A DNA stretch of 64,000 nt from Stenotrophomonas sp. SAU14A_NAIMI4_5. GTDB lineage: Bacteria > Pseudomonadota > Gammaproteobacteria > Xanthomonadales > Xanthomonadaceae. The stretch covers positions 4,283,531-4,347,530 of the forward strand of contig NZ_CP026003.1 of assembly GCF_003086795.1 (NCBI RefSeq). Reading direction: 5' to 3'. Each line of letters starts with the position of its first letter. Within the stretch, counting starts at the first letter, position 1. The notes below the pieces were generated by a model. It worked only from the letters and a program-made list of their open reading frames with translations, ran no database searches and was not told where the DNA came from. Below, piece after piece: positions 1 to 7,022 of this stretch. The position numbers and the translations under genes were made by a program.

Positions 1-18
1 CCAGCCGCACACGACTAG

Positions 19-1332
19 ATGATGCACATGAACGCACCCCAGACCCACACAATCGCCTTGCGTGTCGCACCCGCATGGATCGGCGCCTTCGTGATAGCGA
101 AGGTCCTTTACCTGCTTCTGGTCCAGAATGAGAACAGCCCTACACCGATCGATGAGCTGATGTGCCTGCTGCTCGTCCCCACGATTGCATTGGGCTTGAG
201 CAGGCGCTGGCGTGCACATGCACCGCTGCTGGTTCCGTTCGGAATTTTTTCGATCATCGGCATTGTCTCCGCCCTGCTTTCTCCCTATGGCGGCGTTCCG
301 CAGCCGATGGCCAGCCTGTACGACGCTGCGCTGGAATCCAAGCTACTGATCGTATTCCTCGCGTTCCATATCATTTCCCTGCGATCGACTGCGCATCGGA
401 AGGACCTGTCGCAGATCTGCTGGATTTTCCTGGCATTGGGCCTGGCAAACGCCCCCTTCGTGATCGTCGACCTGTTCTCCAACGGCGTTGGCATACATGG
501 CCAGGCGCTCGTGCCCCGCGTGGGCCTCTTCCAGCCCAACGGCATCTTCTATTCGCATACCGAAAGCGTCTGGGTAATGCTGATTGCGAGTGGCTGCGCT
601 TACTACCTCTTCCTCGAGAGGAAGTCGATCTTCCGCCTGCTCGCACTGGCCTTCATCACGTCATTGGTGGTACTGCACTTCTCCGCCAAGGAGACCATCG
701 CACTGTTCTGTGCGGCAATGTTCATCGTCAATGCCGGCCGCGGATCGGCCATGCGGCTGATGTGGGGCGCGGGCCTGCTCGGCCTGATTGTTGCAGTCTG
801 GAATTTCACGCCTGTTGGTGCAGCCGTATCCGGCCAGCTCTCCTACTACCTCGGCCAAGGTAGTGAGGAAATGGCTCGCACCGCGCTGACGACGACTTCC
901 GTAAAGATTGCGAATGACAGCTTTCCACTTGGCAGTGGCGCCGGTACTTTTGCCAGCGCACCTTCCTACAAGCTGGGCTACAGCGATGTCTATCGCGTGT
1001 ACGGCCTGGACCGGGTCTATGGCATTTCCCAGGAAACAGGAAACTTCATTACCGACGTCTTCTGGCCAAAGATTCTCGGACAGTCAGGCTACATCGGCTT
1101 GATAGCGTACCTGATATTCATTTTCCGCCTTGGCATTCCTGCATTGCGCCGCTACTCCAGCACCCGCTCCCACAGCTCCGCGCTGGCAAGCATGGCCTGG
1201 ATTGCGGCCGTGATCATTTCACTTGCATCGGTCCCGTTCAACAACGAGTTCTTCCTCATAGCCCTGGCGGTGTTCCTCGCTTTCGCTAGAACCGATACAC
1301 CCGAATCGATCAACAAGGAGCCGCCCCAATGA
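19..1332 (+). CDS. O-antigen/exopolysaccharide polymerase- or ligase-like membrane protein
   Basis: A 437-residue, very hydrophobic protein with about ten membrane segments and a larger periplasmic loop near residues 285-345. This architecture is shared by Wzy-type polymerases and O-antigen ligases, which work on undecaprenyl-linked glycans at the periplasmic face of the inner membrane. The ATG at 19 is followed by in-frame ATGs at 22 and 28, and no clear ribosome site is visible, so the exact start is open and the operon probably begins outside the window. The gene overlaps the following acyltransferase by 4 bp and is followed by two glycosyltransferases, which supports a role in polysaccharide assembly. 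Polymerase and ligase cannot be told apart from sequence alone. Confidence 0.7.
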   Translation: MMHMNAPQTHTIALRVAPAWIGAFVIAKVLYLLLVQNENSPTPIDELMCLLLVPTIALGLSRRWRAHAPLLVPFGIFSIIGIVSALLSPYGGVPQPMASLYDAALESKLLIVFLAFHIISLRSTAHRKDLSQICWIFLALGLANAPFVIVDLFSNGVGIHGQALVPRVGLFQPNGIFYSHTESVWVMLIASGCAYYLFLERKSIFRLLALAFITSLVVLHFSAKETIALFCAAMFIVNAGRGSAMRLMWGAGLLGLIVAVWNFTPVGAAVSGQLSYYLGQGSEEMARTALTTTSVKIANDSFPLGSGAGTFASAPSYKLGYSDVYRVYGLDRVYGISQETGNFITDVFWPKILGQSGYIGLIAYLIFIFRLGIPALRRYSSTRSHSSALASMAWIAAVIISLASVPFNNEFFLIALAVFLAFARTDTPESINKEPPQ

Positions 1333-2405
1333 AGGGAAGTGAACGACAGGATGGCCTCCAGGCGCTGAGACTGGTCGCTGCGCTTCTGGTAGTCATCACT
1401 CATGCAAGTTTCTACACGCACGAACGCCTGAGTAGTGAAATGCCGGTGTGGAGCCCTGGCGCCATCGGCGTGGACATCTTCTTCGTCATCAGTGGCTTCG
1501 TCATGATGCTTACTGCAGATGGCTTCATGAATCGCCCCGATGGCTGGAAGGTGTTCGCGGCACGCCGGGTTCTCCGAATCGTGCCGATGTACTGGCTGGC
1601 GACATCAATAAAGCTCATTTCGCTGCTGGTTGTACCGAGCGTCGTGCTGCACGCGGAACTGGAGCCGTCCAAGGTAGTGCTCTCGTATCTACTTCTGCCC
1701 AGCACAAACGTCGATGGACGCTTCGAACCACTGCTGGGTGTCGGCTGGACGCTCATCTTTGAAATGTTTTTCTACGCCGTGTTTACGCTCGCTCTGGTGT
1801 TGCGCACCAACGTGATCGCGTTCGTCGGATCAGTGCTGGGTGTCTGCATTCTGATCTCCGCATTCCGGGAACCGAGCTGGAACGCGGCAACCATGTACTT
1901 CAACCCCATCGTTGGCTTCTTTTTCGTGGGCATGGTCTTCGCGTTGATCAAGGACAAGATCGATGCCCGGGTGCTGTTGGCGGCAAGTGTGGTCGGATTG
2001 GCCGCCCTGGCCCTGGGCAACATGTTCTTCGGGGTTGAGATCGCCGCGAAGGCGCGTTCAGTCGGTGGCTTCCTCACTGCCAGTTTGATCGTACTGCTGT
2101 GCATCGGCGCCGAACCCCTGCTGAAGGGTCGGGTGCCGAAATGGATCCTGTTCCTCGGTGAGGCATCCTACGCACTCTATCTTTTCCACCCATTGATTTC
2201 GCCGGCGGTCCCGGAAGTCCTCAAGCGACTCGGCGTCGACGCCCCGGCCTTGTCGGTGATACTGAGTGTGGCCGCTGCACTAGTGGGCGCTTCGATCATC
2301 CACGTGGCCATCGAGAAACCTGTCACGCGATGGCTGAGACCCTTCGTTCCCTATGCGGATGGAAATCGCAACAGAGCGGCAGGGATTGGCCTTTCAAAGC
2401 ATTGA
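1329..2405 (+). CDS. Acyltransferase 3 family membrane protein (polysaccharide O-acylation)
   Basis: A 358-residue multi-spanning protein that opens with a QALRLVAALLVVITHA segment. This is the typical first helix of acyltransferase-3 enzymes, with the conserved R and H. IGVDIFFVISGFVM follows at about residues 47-60, another hallmark of the family. Members transfer acetyl or other acyl groups from the cytoplasm to sugars of exported glycans, as GumF/GumG do for xanthan. It starts with an ATGA overlap on the upstream polymerase-like gene, so the two are probably translationally coupled. The acceptor sugar cannot be predicted. Confidence 0.85.
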   Translation: MKGSERQDGLQALRLVAALLVVITHASFYTHERLSSEMPVWSPGAIGVDIFFVISGFVMMLTADGFMNRPDGWKVFAARRVLRIVPMYWLATSIKLISLLVVPSVVLHAELEPSKVVLSYLLLPSTNVDGRFEPLLGVGWTLIFEMFFYAVFTLALVLRTNVIAFVGSVLGVCILISAFREPSWNAATMYFNPIVGFFFVGMVFALIKDKIDARVLLAASVVGLAALALGNMFFGVEIAAKARSVGGFLTASLIVLLCIGAEPLLKGRVPKWILFLGEASYALYLFHPLISPAVPEVLKRLGVDAPALSVILSVAAALVGASIIHVAIEKPVTRWLRPFVPYADGNRNRAAGIGLSKH

Positions 2406-2415
2406 GTACAATGGA

Positions 2416-3456
2416 ATGAGCATCAGAACACTGCATGTTACAAATGCGTATCCGTGCAAGGGGACGCCGGAGTACGGAGTCTTCGTCAAGGAGCAAATCG
2501 AATCACTGCCAGAGACAGTGCAGAGTTCGGTTGTGTTCATCAATGGACGGGAAGAAGGAAAGAAGGCTTATTTTTCCGCCATATCTGCGATCCGCGGCAG
2601 GATGGGAGAATGTGATGTGGTGCATTGCCATCACGCCTATTCCCTGTTCGTCGCAGCGCTGGCTGGAGTTCCTGGCAGGAAGCCAATCGTCCTCTCCTTC
2701 CTCAACGACTGGACGTATGAAGTGAAGGGCCTGCGGGTGGAGTGGATCAAGCAGCTGGCGTGCAAGCTTGCGGTTTCACTGTCGTCGCGGGTCATATTCA
2801 AGAGCCCGGTCCCGGCCGAATTGAAAGGCAACAGCAAGGTCCTGAACCTTCCGAACGGCGTTGACTCGGAGTTCTTTCAGATCATGGACAGAGCATCCGC
2901 AAAAGCAGAGCTTGGCCTGTCTGCCGATGTCCATTACCTGCTGTTCGTGAGTTCGAAGAACAAGTTCCGGGAGCAGAAGCGCTACGATATTTTCAGCAGT
3001 GTTGTTGAGAAGGTCAGACTCGACAATCCGGGCATGAAGATCGAGGAGCTGGTCATGGTCGGACAGGAGAGGCGGAAGGTGCCCCTGATGTTTGCGGCCG
3101 CCTCGGTGCATGTACTCACCTCTGACTACGAGGGCTCTCCGAACTCGGTGAAGGAATCACTGTGCTGTGGGACGCCTGTGGTAGCTCGCGATGTGGGCAA
3201 TGTCAGGGACATGCTTGCCGATGTCCCCGGCTCCGCCGTGGTGGCGGACAGCGATCCCGTGCAGATCGCAAACGCGGTAGCGTCCGTGCTGTCGCAACGT
3301 GTGCCAGCGGAGCGAATCCGCGAAGCGTTCCTGGCAACTGGAATAACCCGGACACGGATCGCGCAGCGACTGACCGGGATATATGCCGAACTGGCCGGAA
3401 AAAGCCATGAGCTGCAGCCTCCTGGGGATGCAACCATGACGGGAGAAGCGCCATGA
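2416..3456 (+). CDS. Glycosyltransferase family 4-like
   Basis: I place the start at the ATG at 2416 (MSIRTLHVTNAYP), because an earlier in-frame ATG lies inside the acyltransferase gene. The 346-residue product has a GT-B layout. The N-terminal half opens with a nucleotide-sugar enzyme-like strand, and the C-terminal half contains the GT4 donor-site region DYEGSPNSVKESLCCGTPVVARDVG (quoted in part: EGSPNSVKESLCCG) at about residues 236-255, with the expected E-x7-E spacing. It should add one sugar to the lipid-linked repeat unit in the cytoplasm. It overlaps the next glycosyltransferase by 4 bp. Donor and acceptor sugars are unknown. Confidence 0.85.
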   Translation: MSIRTLHVTNAYPCKGTPEYGVFVKEQIESLPETVQSSVVFINGREEGKKAYFSAISAIRGRMGECDVVHCHHAYSLFVAALAGVPGRKPIVLSFLNDWTYEVKGLRVEWIKQLACKLAVSLSSRVIFKSPVPAELKGNSKVLNLPNGVDSEFFQIMDRASAKAELGLSADVHYLLFVSSKNKFREQKRYDIFSSVVEKVRLDNPGMKIEELVMVGQERRKVPLMFAAASVHVLTSDYEGSPNSVKESLCCGTPVVARDVGNVRDMLADVPGSAVVADSDPVQIANAVASVLSQRVPAERIREAFLATGITRTRIAQRLTGIYAELAGKSHELQPPGDATMTGEAP

Positions 3457-4550
3457 GCCGGACGCTTCGGATTCTCGGCATTCGAGGTTTGCCCGCTGCC
3501 CACGGTGGCTTCGAGACGTTTGCAGAGTATTTGTCACTTTACCTGGTCGAGCGCGGCTGGAGGGTTGTCGTCTACTGCCAGGAAGACGAAGGCAGCGAAA
3601 TCTGGGAGGACACGTGGAATGGCATCGAGCGCGTGCACATTCCCGTCTCCAGGCCAGGTCCTGCTGGGACGATCGTGTTTGACTGGAAGTCCATTGCCCA
3701 TGCGGCGCAGCATCGCGACGCGTGCCTGACACTTGGTTATAACACCGCGGTATTCTGCGCGCGGCTCCGGGCCAGCGGCATTTGCAATGTCATCAATATG
3801 GATGGCATTGAGTGGTCACGCGCCAAGTGGGGAGCCATCGCAAAAGTCTGGTTCTGGCTCAACGACTGGGCCGGGTGCTGGCTTGGCAACCATCTGGTTG
3901 CCGACCATCCCGAGATCAAGCGGCATCTTTCCAGCCGCACCCGCGAGGCGAAGATCACCACGATCGCTTACGGCGCCGAAAGAGTCGTCGATGCGCCCGC
4001 CGCGCCGGTCATTGCGCTGGGACTGCAGCCGCACCGCTACTTGACCTTGATCGCCCGCGCCGAGCCCGAGAACTCCGTTCTGGAAGTGGTCCGTGCATTC
4101 TCGCGCAGGCCTAGGGGACTGAAACTGCTGGTACTGGGTAACTATTCCACTGAGCATCCGTACCAGAAGTCCGTTCTGGATGCCGCCAGCGACGAGGTGC
4201 TCTTCGCAGGCGCTATTTATGACAAGGAGATCGTGCAGGCACTTCGTTTCCACTGCGCTGCCTATGTACATGGTCACCAGGTGGGAGGAACCAATCCTTC
4301 GCTGGTCGAAGCTTTGGGCGCGGGAAATGCCGTCATTGCCCACGACAACCGTTTCAATCGCTGGGTCGCTGGTGAAGGTGCACGCTATTTCGGTACGGAA
4401 GATGCCTTTGCCGAGGTGCTGGATGCGATCAGCAAATCTCCTGAGCTGCTGGAGCAGATGAAGCAGTCCAGCCTCCAGCGATTCCAGAACGGCCTGACTT
4501 GGCCCAGCATCCTGGCCCAGTACGAGCAGCTGCTGGAGAAGTTCGCCTGA
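3453..4550 (+). CDS. Glycosyltransferase with DUF1972-type N-terminus
   Basis: A 365-residue protein starting with ILGIRGLPAAHGGFETF. This is the signature of the DUF1972 N-terminal domain found on rhamnosyl- and other GT4-like transferases of polysaccharide clusters. The C-terminal half carries YVHGHQVGGTNPSLVEALG at about residues 272-290, which is the nucleotide-sugar binding loop. It is the last gene of the cluster seen here: about 75 bp after its stop the sequence changes to a tRNA gene. The ATGA start overlaps the upstream glycosyltransferase, which indicates one transcript for all four genes. The sugar specificity cannot be told. Confidence 0.85.
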   Translation: MSRTLRILGIRGLPAAHGGFETFAEYLSLYLVERGWRVVVYCQEDEGSEIWEDTWNGIERVHIPVSRPGPAGTIVFDWKSIAHAAQHRDACLTLGYNTAVFCARLRASGICNVINMDGIEWSRAKWGAIAKVWFWLNDWAGCWLGNHLVADHPEIKRHLSSRTREAKITTIAYGAERVVDAPAAPVIALGLQPHRYLTLIARAEPENSVLEVVRAFSRRPRGLKLLVLGNYSTEHPYQKSVLDAASDEVLFAGAIYDKEIVQALRFHCAAYVHGHQVGGTNPSLVEALGAGNAVIAHDNRFNRWVAGEGARYFGTEDAFAEVLDAISKSPELLEQMKQSSLQRFQNGLTWPSILAQYEQLLEKFA

Positions 4551-4624
4551 GTAACCTGCGGACGATGCAATTCAGATAGGGATCGCGCATCGTTGAGAAA
4601 TTTCCGCTACACTGTCCGGCCTGC

Positions 4625-4701
4625 GCGCCCGTAGCTCAGCCGGATAGAGTAGTGGCTTCCGAAGCCATTGGTCGGGGGTTCGAATCCCTCCGGGCGCGCC
4701 A
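4625..4701 (+). tRNA. tRNA-Arg (anticodon CCG)
   Basis: A complete 77-nt cloverleaf. The 7-bp acceptor stem is GCGCCCG with CGGGCGC. There is a D-arm GCTC/GAGT, an anticodon stem GTGGC/GCCAT enclosing loop TTCCGAA (anticodon CCG, reading CGG), a T-arm with TTCGAAT, discriminator G and an encoded CCA end. A TACACT -10-like hexamer lies at 4608-4613, but I see no good -35 at the usual distance. No integrase gene or duplicated 3' end lies nearby, so there is no sign that this tRNA is occupied by an island. Confidence 0.97.
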
Positions 4702-4807
4702 TCTTTCCCTGCTCCTGTCTGCCCTTGCAGACCTTGCCTCACAGCAGGATGTTCCCCCAAGCAACACCACGGCTCCCGGAGCTCGGCGGCTCGGCCGCTC
4801 GCGCCCG

Positions 4808-5503
4808 TCACTCAAACCCATGCAGCGCCCGCACCCCGGCATCCTTCTCCACCAGATGCATGGTGAACAACTGCGTCGCATCCCGCGACCAGCTCCCCTC
4901 CAGCCAGCGCCACGTCGCCGCGTCCACCCGCGGCAGCTTCCGTTCCAGGTAGTAGACCCGGCTGCCATCACCCGAGAAGCACCCGTCCAGCAGCTGCCAG
5001 CGCGCGCGATCCACCCCGGGCAGCGGCTTCCCGTCGCAGTAGACGTTGCTGTCATCAACGGCGTACAGCGGGTCCTCTGCCACCCCCTGCAGCAGGTCGC
5101 CACGCAGGCAGTGCTTCATCCGCCGGCCGCAGTACCAGCCGCCCTGGTCATCGGCCCCGTAGCCGCCACCGAGATCGCGGAACGTTGTGCAGTCCGCCCC
5201 GGCCAGCGACTTCAGCGAGGTCTCGTACTCGAAGTAGACGGCATGGTCGTCCAGCCAGTATTCGCCACACTGGCGAAAGCTGTCGCGGTCGATGGAGGTC
5301 TGCCGGGTCCACGCGTGGTAGACCGCGTGCGCATCGCGCCCGATGAAGAAGTGCGCCGGAATGAACTCGAAGCTCGCTGCATCGGCCTTGCGCAGCAGCC
5401 GGCCCTGGTGGAACACCCGGCCCTCGTGGATGCGCCAGAATTCGATGCGGAACGGACCGAGGAAACGCTGGTCCGGCTGGTCGCTGATCTTCTGCCATGC
5501 CAT
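4808..5503 (-). CDS. DKNYY-repeat family protein
   Basis: A 231-residue protein read from the ATG at 5503 (MAWQKISDQPDQ). It consists of repeated short blocks of the form D-x-SF-x(n)-Y-x-D-x-VY (for example near residues 50-100 and 150-190), the pattern of the DKNYY family, proteins of unknown role found in many proteobacteria. No signal peptide is visible with this start. Longer in-frame starts exist up to 5569 but run into the flanking palindrome. It lies downstream of the GalNAc enzymes on the same strand but is separated from them by a SMAG palindrome, so I do not assume it belongs to that operon. Confidence 0.7.
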   Translation of the reverse strand: MAWQKISDQPDQRFLGPFRIEFWRIHEGRVFHQGRLLRKADAASFEFIPAHFFIGRDAHAVYHAWTRQTSIDRDSFRQCGEYWLDDHAVYFEYETSLKSLAGADCTTFRDLGGGYGADDQGGWYCGRRMKHCLRGDLLQGVAEDPLYAVDDSNVYCDGKPLPGVDRARWQLLDGCFSGDGSRVYYLERKLPRVDAATWRWLEGSWSRDATQLFTMHLVEKDAGVRALHGFE

Positions 5504-5559
5504 GGGCTGGGGCTCCGCCGGTGTTGGGAGCATCAGTGTAGTGCGCGCGGAGACAGCAA

Positions 5560-5582
5560 CGCCGGGCATGGCCCGGCGCTAC
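5560..5582. repeat. SMAG/REP palindrome (CCGGGCATGGCCCGG type)
   Basis: A 23-bp imperfect palindrome ending in CTAC, the reverse complement of the GTAG that opens SMAG elements. It sits between the converging-side ends of the DKNYY gene and the GH109-like gene. Confidence 0.85.
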
Positions 5583-5601
5583 CGTCAGATCAGGGGGCGG
5601 A

Positions 5602-6957
5602 TCAGTACTTGCCGTCGAATGCGAAGATCGGCTTGCGCTGCTTCCACGCGCCGGCGGTGAAATCCGGGAATTCCAGCGTCTGGAAGCTGTTGGCAATCGA
5701 CTGCTCGGACAGCGGCGTGATCGCGCTCCAGGTCACCGCATCGTAGATGTCGATCGGCATCGGCGCCTTGGCCTTCAGCGCTTCCACGAAGGCGTGGATG
5801 ACGAACCAGTCCATGCCACCGTGGCCGGCGCTGGCGGCGGTGTCGGCGTTCTGCTTCCACAGCGGGTGTTCGTACTGGTCCTGGTAGGTCTTGAACTCTT
5901 CCCACTGGTGCGGCGGGCTGCGGCCTTCGATGTGGATCGAATGGTTCACGTCCATCCACAGGCCCTTGGTGCCCTGCACGCGGAAGCCCAGCGAATACGG
6001 ACGCGGCAGCGAGGTGTCGTGCTGCAGGATGATGGTCTCGCCGTTCTCGCAGGCCAGGGTGGTGGTGACGATGTCGCCCAGCTTGAACTTCACCTTGGTG
6101 CTGGGGTGGGTGGTGCCGCCACTCTTGGCCACCGTGTACTCGTGCAGGCCACGCGCCTTGCTGGCAAATGCATTGATGTGGGTGAAGCGGTTGCCGCGGT
6201 TGATGCCGGTGTACATCGCGCACGGGCCGATGCCGTGGCTGGGGTACAGCTCGCCATTGCGCTGCACCGAATGCTCGGTGCGCCAGCGCGCTTCGCTCCA
6301 GCCCTTGGGGCCGAACTCCACGCCGCTGTCATAAGGCTGATTGGGATCGCCGGAATTGAACTTCACCTCGCGCAGATCGTGCTGGTAGCCCGCCTGCAGG
6401 TGCACCAGCTCGCCGAACAGGCCCTGCCGCACCATCTGCAGCGCGGCCATCACGTCGCGGCGGTAGCAGACGTTTTCCAGCAACATGTACGGCGTGCGCG
6501 TTTCCAGCTGGGTCTTCAGCACGTCCCAGTGGTCCTGCAGGGTGATGCCGGCCACTACTTCGCAGCCCACGGCCACGCCGGCCTGCATCGCGGCAATCGC
6601 CATCGGCGCGTGGTACTGCCACGGCGTGGCGATGATCACGCCATCGATGCCCTTCTGTTCCAGCAGGCGCTTCCACGCGTTGATGTCGCGGTCCTGGCCA
6701 TAGGCCTTCGGCGCGGGCTTGCCGGCCTTGGTCACCATTTCCACGCCACGGCCGAGCATGATCGGCTCGATGTCGCACAGCGCGACCACCTCCACGTCGT
6801 CCCGGCGCACCAGCTCCTTCAGCAGCACCAGGCCACGCATGCCGGTACCGATCATGGCCAGGCGCACCTTGCGCCCAGCGGCCCAGGCGGGCGTCTGCGG
6901 CAACAGGCTGCTGGTGGCGACGGCGGCACTGGCCGCGATGAACTCCCTACGCTTCAT
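5602..6957 (-). CDS. GH109-like NAD-dependent glycosidase (predicted alpha-N-acetylgalactosaminidase), Tat-exported
   Basis: A 451-residue Gfo/Idh/MocA-fold protein. It begins with a twin-arginine signal (MKRREFIAASAAVA, cleavage expected after about residue 27), followed by a dinucleotide-binding strand (MIGTGMRGLVL). Long stretches match the layout of GH109 alpha-N-acetylgalactosaminidases, which hydrolyse through an NAD redox cycle: CYRRDVMAALQMVRQG, a central YPSHGIGP with the presumed catalytic His, and GHGGMDWFV near the end. It is the third gene of a leftward unit after GH31 and a TonB receptor, next to GalNAc catabolic genes, which fits release of GalNAc in the periplasm. The ATG at 6957 is preceded by GGAGAG. 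An alternative is a non-hydrolytic sugar oxidoreductase. Confidence 0.8.
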   Translation of the reverse strand: MKRREFIAASAAVATSSLLPQTPAWAAGRKVRLAMIGTGMRGLVLLKELVRRDDVEVVALCDIEPIMLGRGVEMVTKAGKPAPKAYGQDRDINAWKRLLEQKGIDGVIIATPWQYHAPMAIAAMQAGVAVGCEVVAGITLQDHWDVLKTQLETRTPYMLLENVCYRRDVMAALQMVRQGLFGELVHLQAGYQHDLREVKFNSGDPNQPYDSGVEFGPKGWSEARWRTEHSVQRNGELYPSHGIGPCAMYTGINRGNRFTHINAFASKARGLHEYTVAKSGGTTHPSTKVKFKLGDIVTTTLACENGETIILQHDTSLPRPYSLGFRVQGTKGLWMDVNHSIHIEGRSPPHQWEEFKTYQDQYEHPLWKQNADTAASAGHGGMDWFVIHAFVEALKAKAPMPIDIYDAVTWSAITPLSEQSIANSFQTLEFPDFTAGAWKQRKPIFAFDGKY

Positions 6958-7022
6958 GGCAAACACTCTCCTCTTGAAGGTGCGCCGGCCACGACCGGCG
7001 CACCAGGGTCACACGAACGGAA

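Noticed and set aside
4625..4701. tRNA-Arg as an integration site for a genomic island
   Set aside because: No integrase, no duplicated tRNA 3' end, and ordinary chromosomal genes on the right side.
4718..4733. GTCTGC-CCTT-GCAGAC hairpin after the tRNA as a terminator
   Set aside because: There is no T-run after the stem and the stem is only 6 bp, so it is too weak to call.
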